From Neisseria canis (lineage in GTDB: Bacteria; Pseudomonadota; Gammaproteobacteria; Burkholderiales; Neisseriaceae), in the NCBI RefSeq assembly GCF_900636765.1, contig NZ_LR134313.1, positions 2,418,001 through 2,482,000 on the forward strand: 64,000 nucleotides of DNA, read 5' to 3'. A program made the position numbers and the translations under genes. Positions 16,221 to 24,794 of this stretch are shown here, piece by piece. Each line of letters opens with the position of its first letter. Positions within the stretch are counted from its first letter, which is position 1. The notes beneath the pieces were generated by a model, which saw only the letters and a list, made by a program, of their open reading frames with translations, was not told the DNA's origin and searched no databases.

Positions 16221-16874
16221 ATGGCTCAAGCCCGACGCATTTTGCCGAAAACGCCGTGGTCTGCGCCCGCGTGGTGGTCTTTGCGGCCGCAATCTTTGGC
16301 GATGTTGTGCTTTGCGCTGATTTTGTTCGGCGTGGGCGAGGGCATGCTGGTAAACGCTGCTTTGGGTTCTACGCCGTGGACGGTATTGGCGCAAGGTATT
16401 GTGGTGCAGAGCGGCCTCGATATCGGCACGGTAACGTTTTTAATCAGCGCGGCGGTATTGATGCTGTGGCTGCCTTTGCGCCAACGGCCGGGGCTGGGCA
16501 CGGTATTGAATATGGTGCTGATTGCGGCGGTGTTGGGCGTGTTTGTGCAGTGGGTGTCTCCGCCTGCCGCTTTGGGTTGGCGGCTGCTGCAATGTGTAGG
16601 CGGCGTGGTGGTAATCGGCATAGCCTCGTCTCTGTATCTAACTTGTTATTTGGGTGCAGGCCCGCGCGACGGCCTGATGATCGGTTTGTGCCAGAAAACC
16701 GGTTGGCGGGTGGGCGTGGTGCGCACGATGATAGAAAGTTCGGTGTGTCTGACCGGCTGGCTGCTCGGCGGTGTGGTGGGTTTGGGTACGCTGCTGTTTG
16801 CGTTCGGTGTCGGCTGGGTGGTGCAGTTGAGTTTGCAGCAGATTGCCAAACGTTATCCGCAAAATCCGATTTAG
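16221..16874 (+). CDS. YczE/YitT-like integral membrane protein
   Basis: The 217-residue hydrophobic protein has about five membrane segments. It has the look of the YczE/YyaS/YitT family, with an early GVGEGMLVNAALGSTPWTVLAQGI stretch and a later YLGAGPRDGLMIGLCQKTG stretch, two similar halves each with GxGPRD/GSTPW-like loops. The biochemical role of this family is not established. Position between copZ and copA on the same strand suggests co-expression with copper efflux. A uptake sequence lies right at its 3' end. Confidence 0.65.
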   Translation: MAQARRILPKTPWSAPAWWSLRPQSLAMLCFALILFGVGEGMLVNAALGSTPWTVLAQGIVVQSGLDIGTVTFLISAAVLMLWLPLRQRPGLGTVLNMVLIAAVLGVFVQWVSPPAALGWRLLQCVGGVVVIGIASSLYLTCYLGAGPRDGLMIGLCQKTGWRVGVVRTMIESSVCLTGWLLGGVVGLGTLLFAFGVGWVVQLSLQQIAKRYPQNPI

Positions 16875-16924
16875 GCCGTCTGAAAACCGCGACTGCTTGT
16901 TTTTGAATCTGAAAGGCTGAAACC

Positions 16925-19117
16925 ATGCAACAAAAAGCCCGTTTCCAAATCGACGGCATGACCTGCCAAGCCTGTGCCAGCCGTATCGAAAAAGTGTTGA
17001 ACAAAAAAGACTTTGTTCAGACGGCCTCGGTGAACTTTGCCGGCGAAGAAGCGCAGGTGGTGTTTGACGACGGCCGCGCCGATACCGACACGCTGATTCA
17101 TATCATTGAAAAAGCAGGCTTTAAGGCCGTGTTGAAAACCGATGCGCCCATGCAGCCCGAGGCAGAACCGCATATCGGCTGGCGGCTGTGGCTGCTGCTG
17201 GTGATTAACGTGCCGTTTTTGTTCGGTATGGCGGGCATGATGATCGGGCGGCACGATTGGATGATGCCGCCGATGTGGCAGTTTGTGCTGGCGAGTATCG
17301 TGCAGCTTTGGCTGGCGGTTCCCTTTTATAAGAGCGCGTGGGCGAGCATCAAGGGCGGGTTGGCGAATATGGACGTGCTGGTAACGGTCGGCACGGCGGC
17401 GATTTATCTCTACTCGGTGTTCATGCTGTTTTTCCATCCGCACGCGCATCACGGCGACATGGCGCATGTGTATTTTGAAGCGGGCGTGATGGTGGTGGGC
17501 TTCGTGAGCTTGGGCAAATTCCTCGAACACCGCGCCAAGAAAAACAGCCTCAATAGCCTGAGCCTGCTGCTGAAACTCACGCCACGCCAAGTAAGCGTGC
17601 AGCGCGGAGGGCAATGGCAGGAAGTGCCGCTCGACGATGTGCAGATCGGCGATTTAATCCGCGCCAACCACGGCGAACGCATCGCGGCGGACGGCACGGT
17701 GGAAAGCGGCAACGGCTGGGCGGACGAAAGCCATCTCACCGGCGAATCCAACCCCGAAGCCAAAACCGCAGGCAGCAAAGTGCTGGCGGGCGCGGTGATG
17801 ACCGACGGCAGCGTGGTTTACCGCGCCGAACAGCTCGGCAGCCAAACTCTGCTCGGCGACATGATGGCGGCTTTGTCGGAAGCACAAGGCAGCAAAGCGC
17901 CGATTGCGCGCATTGCCGACAAAGTGGCCGCCGTGTTCGTGCCCACTGTGGTCGGCATCGCTCTGATTACGTTCCTGATTACTTGGTATGTTAAAGCCGA
18001 TTGGGTAACGGCACTGATGAACGCCGTGGCCGTGCTGGTAATCGCCTGCCCGTGCGCGCTCGGTTTGGCCACGCCCGCCGCGATTATGGTCGGCATGGGC
18101 AAAGCGGTGAAGCACGGCATTTGGTTTAAAGATGCCGCGGCTATGGAAGAAGCGGCTCATGTGAATGCAGTGGTACTGGATAAAACCGGTACGCTCACGC
18201 AAGGCAAACCGCAAGTTGCCGCGGTGTGGTTGAGGCCGTCTGAAAAGCCCTCCGCCCTTGAATCTGAAACCGCCGCGATAGACGAAAACGAACTCTACCG
18301 CCTTGCCGCCGCCGTCGAACAAAACGCCACCCATCCGCTGGCCGCCGCCATTGTTCAGACGGCCTTATCGCGCGGCATCGACATTCCCGAAGCCCAAAAC
18401 GCACAAACCGCCGTCGGCGCAGGCATTTCCGCCGAGATTGACGGCGCGGGCTTAGTGAAAGTGGGCAAACCCGATTACTGCAATCTCGTGCTGCCCGATA
18501 ATCTTGATTCCGTATGGCGCATCGCCACCATCGTGGCCGTATCGGTCAACGACCAACCCGTCGGCGCGTTCGCCCTCGCCGATGCGCTCAAAACCGACAC
18601 GCAGGAAGCCATAGGCCGTCTGAAAAGCCACGGCATCGACGTTTACATCATGAGTGGCGACAACCAAAACGTGGTCGGCTACATCGCCGAACAGCTCGGC
18701 ATCGCCCACGCCTACGGCAATATGAGTCCGCGCGACAAAGCCGCCGAAGTGCAAAAATTGAAAAACGCCGGCAAGGTGGTTGCCATGGTCGGCGACGGCA
18801 TCAACGATGCCCCCGCACTCGCCGCCGCCAACGTGAGCTTTGCTATGAAAGACGGCGCAGACGTTGCCGAACACACCGCGTCCGCCACGCTGATGCAGCA
18901 TTCCGTCAACCAAATGGTCGATGCCCTGCTGATTTCCCGCGCCACTTTGAAAAACATCAAACAAAACCTGTTTTTCGCCTTTATCTACAACACCTTGGGC
19001 ATACCTTTGGCCGCACTCGGCTTTTTGAGTCCGATTATTGCGGGCGCGGCGATGGCGATGAGTTCGGTGTCGGTGTTGGGAAATGCTTTGAGGTTGAAAC
19101 GGGTAAAGATTGAATGA
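16925..19117 (+). CDS. copA: Cu(I)-exporting P-type ATPase CopA
   Basis: The 730-residue P1B-type ATPase pumps Cu(I) out of the cytoplasm. It has one N-terminal metal-binding domain (GMTCQACASRIEKVL), membrane helices from about residue 80, the actuator motif HLTGESNP, the ion-binding CPC in VIACPCALGLATPAA (about 375), the phosphorylation motif DKTGTLTQ (about 419) and GDGINDAPALAAANVSFAM near the end. AG-type uptake sequences occur in the coding region (e.g. 18233). A decayed acetyltransferase gene overlaps its stop codon (ATGA). Confidence 0.96.
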   Translation: MQQKARFQIDGMTCQACASRIEKVLNKKDFVQTASVNFAGEEAQVVFDDGRADTDTLIHIIEKAGFKAVLKTDAPMQPEAEPHIGWRLWLLLVINVPFLFGMAGMMIGRHDWMMPPMWQFVLASIVQLWLAVPFYKSAWASIKGGLANMDVLVTVGTAAIYLYSVFMLFFHPHAHHGDMAHVYFEAGVMVVGFVSLGKFLEHRAKKNSLNSLSLLLKLTPRQVSVQRGGQWQEVPLDDVQIGDLIRANHGERIAADGTVESGNGWADESHLTGESNPEAKTAGSKVLAGAVMTDGSVVYRAEQLGSQTLLGDMMAALSEAQGSKAPIARIADKVAAVFVPTVVGIALITFLITWYVKADWVTALMNAVAVLVIACPCALGLATPAAIMVGMGKAVKHGIWFKDAAAMEEAAHVNAVVLDKTGTLTQGKPQVAAVWLRPSEKPSALESETAAIDENELYRLAAAVEQNATHPLAAAIVQTALSRGIDIPEAQNAQTAVGAGISAEIDGAGLVKVGKPDYCNLVLPDNLDSVWRIATIVAVSVNDQPVGAFALADALKTDTQEAIGRLKSHGIDVYIMSGDNQNVVGYIAEQLGIAHAYGNMSPRDKAAEVQKLKNAGKVVAMVGDGINDAPALAAANVSFAMKDGADVAEHTASATLMQHSVNQMVDALLISRATLKNIKQNLFFAFIYNTLGIPLAALGFLSPIIAGAAMAMSSVSVLGNALRLKRVKIE

Positions 19118-19290
19118 CGGAGATTGAAATACGCCCGGCAGCGGTTGAAGACGCGCATAGTATGGCCGATATTTTCAGACGGCCGTATCGTCGGCGTTTT
19201 GGGCTGAATGTATTGTGAAAACAAAATTTTGGACTGCTGAAATGAACAATCAAGCGGTTGGATTTATTTATCGAATAGTTGTAGTTGTCC
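19114..19290 (+). pseudogene. Decayed GNAT acetyltransferase
   Basis: A start codon overlaps the copA stop (ATGA). The first 20 codons (MTEIEIRPAAVEDAHSMADIF) are a typical GNAT N-terminus. The frame then runs into an uptake-sequence-like CAGACGGCCG and stops at 19218. In another frame 19218-19260 continues with KTKFWTAEMNNQAVGFIYR, the next conserved GNAT strand. The rest is missing. I read this as a copA-coupled acetyltransferase that has been frameshifted and truncated. Confidence 0.6.
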
Positions 19291-19340
19291 TAAACCGGCC
19301 GTTTCGCAGGATTTATTAAGATGATGCCTGCCTGAAAACT

Positions 19341-19476
19341 TAGCAAATAAACTTAAAAATTAGTACACCCGTCATACTCGGGCTTGACCCGAGCATCTCT
19401 TAGAATTACCGAAACTCAAGATACTCGGGTCAAGCCCGAGTATGACGGGTGTACTAATTTTTAAGTTTATTTGCTA
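19341..19476. repeat. Palindromic repeat element (CTCGGGCTTGACCCGAG core), perfect ends
   Basis: The ends are TAGCAAATAAACTTAAAAAT and its reverse complement. The inside holds CGTCATACTCGGGCTTGACC near both ends in opposite orientation. The whole 136 bp can fold into one long hairpin. It sits between the two arms of an uptake-sequence hairpin (TGCCTGCCTGAAAAC ... GTTTTCAGACAGGCA), as if inserted into its loop. It lies between copA/the pseudogene and the convergent CNNM-family gene. Confidence 0.85.
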
Positions 19477-19497
19477 AGTTTTCAGACAGGCATTGCT

Positions 19498-20793
19498 TTA
19501 GTCTTTCTTTTCAAGCGCATCCTGATGAAGCGAAACCAAAAGCTGGTCGATTTTCAGATTATCCGTGTCGATAATTTCAAACTTGTATTTGTCGAACACC
19601 ACGAAATCGGTTCTCTTGGGCACTTTGCGCAACGAATACATCATAAAGCCGCTGAGGGTTTCGTAGTTTTCCGAATGGGGGAAAGCGGCGATGTCGAGCG
19701 CGCGCATCACGTCTTCCAGCGGCGTTGCGCCGTCGATCAGCCAAGAGGTTTCGTTGCGGCGGATAATTTGCGGCTCTTCTTCGGTTGCCACCAAATCGCC
19801 CATCACAATGCTCATCACGTCTTTCAGCGTAATCACGCCGACCACGAGGGCGTATTCGTTGATGATCACGGCAAAGTCTTCGCCGGCGTTTTTGAAGGTT
19901 TCCAACACTTCGTAAAGCGACAAAGTATCGGGAATAAACAAAGCCTTACGCAATACGCGGCGGTCGGTTAGGTTGATGTTTGGCTCTTTCAGATAATGGG
20001 TGAGAAACGTGTGCGATTCGATATAGCCGATCACTTTTTCCAGCCCGCCGTTGCACACTAAAATTTTGGAATGCGGCGTTTCATCCATTTTTTTCAGCAC
20101 GGTTTCGTTGTCGTCGCTTTTGTCCACATAAACCAAATATTCACGCGCGCTCATAGTGGAAGTGACCGTACGCTCCTGCATATCGAAAATGTTTTCAATC
20201 AGATAGTGTTCCTGCTGCTTCAACACGCCCGCCTGCGCACCGGCATCCACCACGGCGTAAATGTCTTCCGAAGTCAGCCCGTCGCTGCGCACGGTGGAAA
20301 TTTTCAGCAATTTGAAAATCAAATTGGCCATGCCGTCAAACAGGAAAATCAAGGGCTTAAGCACGAAAATCAGCAGCATCACCGGCCGCACCACCCGCAC
20401 GGCCACCCGTTCGGGGTTAATCATGGCAAAGCGTTTGGGCATCAGGTCTGCAAACAGAATAAACACGCTGGTCACAAAAACAAATGCCAGCACCGAAGCC
20501 GCCGTTTCCAAGCCGGTGCCGGCCAACAGATTGCTCAAAAACGGCCGCACCGCCGCCTCGCCGACCGTACCGCCAAATACCGCCACCGCGTTCAAACCGA
20601 TTTGCACCACCGTAATAAAACTACCGGGGTGCTCCTGCATGTTCAAAACATCAAGTGCACGCACGTCGCCTTCTTTTGCCATCACTTGCAATTTGATTTT
20701 ACGGGAAGAGGCTAAGGCCAACTCTGCGGAGGATACAAAACCGCTAATCAGCACCAGCAGCAATAAAATGAAAACGGCTTCAAGAATGCTCAT
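19498..20793 (-). CDS. CNNM/CorC-HlyC family membrane protein (DUF21, CBS pair, CorC_HlyC)
   Basis: The 431-residue protein has an N-terminal DUF21 membrane domain (about 1-190, with SGFVSSAELALASSRKIKL), a tandem CBS domain (about 210-335) and a C-terminal CorC_HlyC domain (about 350-425). Members of this UPF0053 family are linked to magnesium or cobalt efflux and are often mislabelled haemolysins; the transported ion cannot be read from sequence. It has its own promoter region upstream, interrupted by a Correia-like element at 20834-20941. Confidence 0.9.
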   Translation of the reverse strand: MSILEAVFILLLLVLISGFVSSAELALASSRKIKLQVMAKEGDVRALDVLNMQEHPGSFITVVQIGLNAVAVFGGTVGEAAVRPFLSNLLAGTGLETAASVLAFVFVTSVFILFADLMPKRFAMINPERVAVRVVRPVMLLIFVLKPLIFLFDGMANLIFKLLKISTVRSDGLTSEDIYAVVDAGAQAGVLKQQEHYLIENIFDMQERTVTSTMSAREYLVYVDKSDDNETVLKKMDETPHSKILVCNGGLEKVIGYIESHTFLTHYLKEPNINLTDRRVLRKALFIPDTLSLYEVLETFKNAGEDFAVIINEYALVVGVITLKDVMSIVMGDLVATEEEPQIIRRNETSWLIDGATPLEDVMRALDIAAFPHSENYETLSGFMMYSLRKVPKRTDFVVFDKYKFEIIDTDNLKIDQLLVSLHQDALEKKD

Positions 20794-20833
20794 AAAAAAG
20801 AAAGATTTGTTGTAAACGGTTGGATTGTAGCAT

Positions 20834-20941
20834 TATAGTTAATCAAATTAATTTTTAATACAAGGCAGCAAGCCGCAGACAGTACAGGTAGTACGACCAG
20901 GCGCAGCAACGCGGTAGTAAAATTTAAGTTGATTAACTATA
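20834..20941. repeat. Correia-like element, short form (about 108 bp)
   Basis: The ends are TATAGTTAATCAA and TTGATTAACTATA. The core AAGGCAGCAAGCCGCAGACA followed by GTACAGGTAGTACG is the left half of Correia elements. The middle part (GCTTCAGCAGC... TTTGAGCTAAGG) is missing, so this is an internally deleted copy. It sits in the gap between the divergent CNNM and PepSY genes. Confidence 0.85.
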
Positions 20942-21149
20942 TTTGACAGACAAAATTGAGGCCGCAAAGTTACACCAAGCAAAATGCCTGCCTGAAAGCG
21001 CTTGATTGGCGTAAGCTGAATATTTTCAGACAGGCATATTTTGATTTACATATCCTTAACCCTGCCCTAATTCTCAGCCAAATATCGGCTTTTATAATGC
21101 AAACCATCCTAACAACTCTTGAGTTTTACCCTCAAAAAGGAAATACATC

Positions 21150-21437
21150 ATGAAAAAAATACTGCTTACCCTAACCCTGATTGGTTTTTCAGCAGGCGCT
21201 CTTGCCGATAACCATATTGAGCGTCAAATCTACCAAGATTCGGCCTATGAAAAAAACCGCGCCAAAGCCGTAAACATGTTGGAAAAACGCGGCTATAAAG
21301 TGGTGGATATCGACCCCGACGACCACATGGGCCAACCCGCTTTCGATGTGGAAGCATTCAAAGGCAACCAAGAATACGACATTAAATTGTCTTATCCTGA
21401 TTTGCGCATTCTGAAAGAAAAACTGGATCGCCACTAA
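21150..21437 (+). CDS. Secreted PepSY-like small protein
   Basis: The 95-residue protein has a 19-residue signal peptide (MKKILLTLTLIGFSAGALA) and a mature region resembling a PepSY-type alpha-beta domain (AVNMLEKRGYKVVDIDPDDH ... FDVEAFKGNQEYDIKLSYPDLRIL). It is probably periplasmic. The function is not known; PepSY-like modules are thought to bind or inhibit partner proteins. AAAGG lies just before the start. A mutated uptake-sequence hairpin (20988-21035) precedes it. Confidence 0.7.
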   Translation: MKKILLTLTLIGFSAGALADNHIERQIYQDSAYEKNRAKAVNMLEKRGYKVVDIDPDDHMGQPAFDVEAFKGNQEYDIKLSYPDLRILKEKLDRH

Positions 21438-21450
21438 ACGGCTTTGATAG

Positions 21451-21488
21451 AAAAAACCGCCAGTGCCGTTGCGCACCGACGGTTTTTT
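21451..21488. terminator. Bidirectional terminator between the PepSY gene and bioB
   Basis: An AAAAAACCG ... CGGTTTTTT stem-loop with an inner GTGC/GCAC pairing lies between two convergent genes. It has T-runs on both strands, so it can serve both. Confidence 0.85.
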
Positions 21489-21507
21489 CTTTCCCTTAAT
21501 AATCGAA

Positions 21508-22560
21508 TCACGATTCTACACGGATGCCTTGCCCGCCCGCTTCTTCCGCCTGAGTTTGGGCAGCCCCGCATCCGAGCGGATACAGATCCAGTTTTTCCAT
21601 CAACACGCGGTCGCCGTCTTCTTCGGGATTTTCGGTGGTCAGCAGTTTGTCGCCGTAGAAAATCGAGTTCGCGCCCGCCATAAAACACATGGCCTGCATG
21701 GCTTCGGGCATATTGCTGCGGCCGGCCGACAGGCGGACGTAGCTTTTCGGCATGGTGATACGGGCGACAGCGATGGTGCGCACGAATTCCGTCCAGTCCA
21801 AATCTTCGGCATCTGCGAGCGGCGTGCCTTCCACTTTCACCAATTGGTTAATCGGCACACTTTCGGGCTGTGGGTCGAGGTTGGCGAGGCTGGCGATTAA
21901 GCCGGCGCGTTCGGGGCGGGTTTCGTTCATGCCCACGATGCCGCCGCAGCACACTTTCAAGCCTGCGCCGCGCACTTTGCCCAGCGTGTCCATGCGGTCT
22001 TCGTGCTGGCGGGTGTGGATGATGTCGTTGTAGCGGTCGGGGTCGGTGTCGAGGTTGTGGTTGTAGTAGTCGAGACCGGCGTTTTTCAAATCTTCGGCCA
22101 TGCCGTCTTCAAGCATACCGAAAGTGCCGCAGGTTTCCAAACCCAAGCCTTTGACGGCTTTGATGATTTCCGACACGGTTTCTACGTCTTTCGGTTTCGG
22201 GCCGCGCCACGCCGCGCCCATGCAGAAACGGCTGGCGCCGCGCGATTTGGCGATTTTGGCTTTTTCGAGGATTTCTTCCACGTCCATCATTTTGGCTTTT
22301 TCGAGGCCGGTGTTGTAGTGCGCCGATTGCGGGCAGTATTCGCAATCTTCGGGGCAGCCGCCGGTTTTGATGGAAAGCAGGGTGGAAAGTTGGATTTCTT
22401 GCGGGTTGAAATGCTCGCGGTGGATTTCGGCAGCTTTATAAACCAAATCGAGAAAAGGCATTTCAAACAGCTCTTCAACCTGGCATTTGCGCCAGTATTG
22501 GGCGGTGGCATGCGGCTTGCGCTCGGTTTTGCGGCGCAAGGCGATAGGAGATACGCTCAT
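21508..22560 (-). CDS. bioB: Biotin synthase BioB
   Basis: The 350-residue radical SAM enzyme converts dethiobiotin to biotin, using a [4Fe-4S] cluster and a sacrificial [2Fe-2S] cluster. The radical SAM motif is in [18 protein letters not shown] (Cys-x3-Cys-x2-Cys, about residue 70). Other family stretches are [25 protein letters not shown] and [10 protein letters not shown]. No other bio genes are nearby. The C-terminus ([13 protein letters not shown]) is ordinary for the family. Confidence 0.97.
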   Translation of the reverse strand: MSVSPIALRRKTERKPHATAQYWRKCQVEELFEMPFLDLVYKAAEIHREHFNPQEIQLSTLLSIKTGGCPEDCEYCPQSAHYNTGLEKAKMMDVEEILEKAKIAKSRGASRFCMGAAWRGPKPKDVETVSEIIKAVKGLGLETCGTFGMLEDGMAEDLKNAGLDYYNHNLDTDPDRYNDIIHTRQHEDRMDTLGKVRGAGLKVCCGGIVGMNETRPERAGLIASLANLDPQPESVPINQLVKVEGTPLADAEDLDWTEFVRTIAVARITMPKSYVRLSAGRSNMPEAMQAMCFMAGANSIFYGDKLLTTENPEEDGDRVLMEKLDLYPLGCGAAQTQAEEAGGQGIRVES

Positions 22561-22724
22561 GTTTTACTTTCTGAAATTTCGCAGCGGCGCAATGACGCTG
22601 ACGTGCAAAGCCACAGGCGCAATGACTGGGGCTGCGGGTTATTTAATTACCGGGTTGCGGCGTTCGGATTCCGTTTCGCAACAACGGCCCGGCAAGTGTA
22701 GCCTGTTTGTCCGCGGCGGGCAAA
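22561..22724. other. Intergenic region upstream of bioB
   Basis: The 164 bp hold no gene I can support. They should contain the bioB promoter; I see no convincing -35/-10 pair and no BirA operator. Beyond it a Correia-like element follows at 22725-22880. Confidence 0.4.
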
Positions 22725-22880
22725 TATAGCAAATAAACTTATTTCTGCTACGGCGTTGCTGCGCCTTAGCTCAAAGAGAACGATTGTGTAAGCTGCTGAA
22801 GCAGCAACAAAATCAGTCCCGTACTACCTGTACTGTCTTCGGCTTGCTGCCTTGTATCAAAAATAAGTTTATTTGCCAGA
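22725..22880. repeat. Correia-like element, full length (about 156 bp)
   Basis: It starts TATAGCAAATAAACTTA and ends with the matching TAAGTTTATTTGCCAGA. The inside reads, on the minus strand, as the Correia core: AAGGCAGCAAGCCGAAGACA, GTACAGGTAGTACGGGAC, GCTGCTTCAGCAGCTTAC, CGTTCTCTTTGAGCTAAGG. It lies between bioB and the lipoprotein gene. Confidence 0.9.
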
Positions 22881-22890
22881 TATCGGGCGG

Positions 22891-22919
22891 ATGCCTGTCT
22901 GAAACGTTCAGACAGGCAT
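22891..22919. terminator. Uptake-sequence hairpin terminator after the lipoprotein gene
   Basis: ATGCCTGTCTGAAA and its inverse are separated by only a few bases, forming a tight stem just beyond the lipoprotein stop on the minus strand. Confidence 0.75.
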
Positions 22920-22925
22920 CCGGGC

Positions 22926-23873
22926 TTAAAACGCCGGCCTGCCGAAATACTGCTTCTGCGCGGCCTGCACCGTTTTTAAGGCCTGCTCGTAATCTTGGTT
23001 TCCCATTTGGCGGATTAATGCCGTGGTCGGGCTTTCGGGATGGTGTTCGGCAAAATCCTGCCAAGCTTCGGCCACTTCCGGCCGGGGGCGTTTGCCCTCA
23101 CTGTCAAACGCAAGCGTGTTTTCCATACCGAGCAGAAACATATATTGGTAATACATATGTTGCTCTTTCATCTGAGCAAACAGACGGCTTTGGGGAAACT
23201 GCCGTGTAAACGCCTCTCGCGCCGCCAGCCGCTTGCCCAGCTCCGGCCAACCGACTATCACATCCGCTTCACCCCACGACGGATCCCTCCGCTCTTGCGC
23301 CTCCAATTCGATAAAACGGGCATAGTCGGGGCTGACTTTTCCGGCAAACAGTTTGCGGTAATAATCCGGCTCGGCGCGTATGATGGCAGGGCCGTCGTAC
23401 ATATCGACATATTCCAAACCGATAGCCGCCATTTCTTCCTGCTTCTTTTTCAGCGCCGGCACAGGCTTGCGCACTCCGGTGTCCGAATTGGTTATCCAGT
23501 TTGCATCATCGTGATAATGGTCGAGAAACGGTTTTTGCTCGTGAGACAGCCTGTCCAGCAGACCGCTTTTTTCGGTTTGCCCGTCATAATGCTCGAGCAT
23601 TTCTTTGTGTGTTTCGTAAAGCCGGTCGGCTTCTTCGGGCGCGGCTTGCTGCAATCGGGGGCGCACTTGTTCGGTGTGCCACACAAATTGCTGCAATAAA
23701 TCTTCAGGCTTTGCCGTGTCGGCCTGCCGCGGAGCATAATGCCTGTCTGAAGCCGCGCTTTGCGGTGCGGAAGCGGCAACGGGCTGCCCGATTTTTCCGG
23801 CCTGCCCGCCCTGTTCGGAACACGCGCCGAGCAGGCCTGCCGACAAGGCTAAATAAAATATGGGCTTTTTCAT
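22926..23873 (-). CDS. Predicted lipoprotein of unknown function
   Basis: The 315-residue product starts MKKPIFYLALSAGLLGACSE, a lipoprotein signal with lipobox L-L-G-A-C, so Cys18 is the likely lipidated residue. GGGAG lies 6 bp upstream of the ATG at 23873, which decides against the longer frame opening at 24059. The mature part is hydrophilic, with a Gln/Ala/Ser linker and a helical body (about 75-315), and matches no family I can name. A TG-type uptake sequence lies inside the coding region (about 23737), unusual for this dialect here. It follows the RBBP9-like gene on the same strand. Confidence 0.75.
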   Translation of the reverse strand: MKKPIFYLALSAGLLGACSEQGGQAGKIGQPVAASAPQSAASDRHYAPRQADTAKPEDLLQQFVWHTEQVRPRLQQAAPEEADRLYETHKEMLEHYDGQTEKSGLLDRLSHEQKPFLDHYHDDANWITNSDTGVRKPVPALKKKQEEMAAIGLEYVDMYDGPAIIRAEPDYYRKLFAGKVSPDYARFIELEAQERRDPSWGEADVIVGWPELGKRLAAREAFTRQFPQSRLFAQMKEQHMYYQYMFLLGMENTLAFDSEGKRPRPEVAEAWQDFAEHHPESPTTALIRQMGNQDYEQALKTVQAAQKQYFGRPAF

Positions 23874-23917
23874 TGTTTCTCCCAAACCGGCACGGTCGAA
23901 CTTTATCAAGCTGAACC

Positions 23918-24445
23918 TTAGGCCAACAGCATTTCCTGCATCAGCTTCATGCCCCACTGCCAGCCGCCGAGCGCGCCGTTTAAATGCCCCTGATGCGGCG
24001 ACTCCAGCAGGCGCGCGCCCCAAAGCGAAGCCTGTTCGGCCGCCCAGTCGCGCGGGCAATGTTCGTCATCCCCGCCGATAACCAAAGCGACTTTGCTGCA
24101 CATCAGCCGCACATGGCGCACGGCATCGTGGCGGCAGGCGTTTTGTGAGGGTGCGGCCAAGATAATGCCTTTGATGCGGCGCTGCACCAAAACGCCGACG
24201 GTGCCGTACCAAGCCATAAACGCTGCCGCACCCGCGCCGTGCGCCACCACCATCACGTTTTCGCTGCGGATCTGCCCGAATGCTGCGGCCACATGCTTTT
24301 CCTGCTCAGCCACAGTTTGCGAAGCGCTGCATCCGGCCGTTTCCACAATCGGATAGCTGACCGCCCAGCGGTCTATCCACATGGCAGGTTCGTCCGCATC
24401 GCGTATCAAGAATAGGGTTAAGTCTTCTAAATCACCCGGTTTCAT
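23918..24445 (-). CDS. RBBP9/YdeN-like alpha/beta hydrolase fold, nucleophile serine missing
   Basis: The 175-residue protein has the RBBP9 family layout: an early DRWAVSYPIVE strand, a nucleophile elbow, a DDEHCP acid loop and the C-terminal SPHQGHLNGALGGW histidine loop. The elbow, normally xHSxG, reads VVAHGAGAAAF, so the serine is replaced by glycine while the Asp and His remain. The protein is therefore probably not an active serine hydrolase. It sits between a DUF1737 gene and the lipoprotein, all on the minus strand. Its RBBP9 identity is inferred from motifs. Confidence 0.7.
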   Translation of the reverse strand: MKPGDLEDLTLFLIRDADEPAMWIDRWAVSYPIVETAGCSASQTVAEQEKHVAAAFGQIRSENVMVVAHGAGAAAFMAWYGTVGVLVQRRIKGIILAAPSQNACRHDAVRHVRLMCSKVALVIGGDDEHCPRDWAAEQASLWGARLLESPHQGHLNGALGGWQWGMKLMQEMLLA

Positions 24446-24460
24446 GGTTTCAGACAGGCA

Positions 24461-24658
24461 TCAGTATTCATGCAGAGGTTTGTCGGGGTCGTAAACACCT
24501 TCCACATCTTTTACTACGGCCTGCCCCACCTGCACGCCGTCGGGCGTGTGGGTCATGGTCGGGCTGCCGTATAAATCCCAGCCGTGCTGCAAGGCTTCGG
24601 TTACGCGGCGGCAAAACACGGCATCGTCCGGGCCGGTAAGCATACGGTAAACTTTCAT
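24461..24658 (-). CDS. DUF1737 domain small protein
   Basis: The 65-residue protein reads MKVYRMLTGPDDAVFCRRVTEALQHGWDLYGSP, the pattern of DUF1737 (YxxLTGPDDxxFCxRVxxALxxGWxLxGxP). The function is unknown. The C-terminus is short and acidic. It is 15 bp upstream of the RBBP9-like gene, likely the same transcript. An inverted uptake-sequence pair (24684-24717) lies just upstream. Confidence 0.8.
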   Translation of the reverse strand: MKVYRMLTGPDDAVFCRRVTEALQHGWDLYGSPTMTHTPDGVQVGQAVVKDVEGVYDPDKPLHEY

Positions 24659-24794
24659 ATCGTTCCTCCTCTAAATCAGAATTCAGACAGGCATTATAAC
24701 GAATGCCTGTCTGAAAAAGTTTGTATTAAATCGAATAATCGTGTTCTACTATGACGGCACATTTCCGAAACCATCACAACTCATACTGACAAAC

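Noticed and set aside
16256..16906. 216-codon frame overlapping the YczE-like gene
   Set aside because: Arg/Gly-rich out-of-frame translation; the membrane-protein frame is the plausible one.
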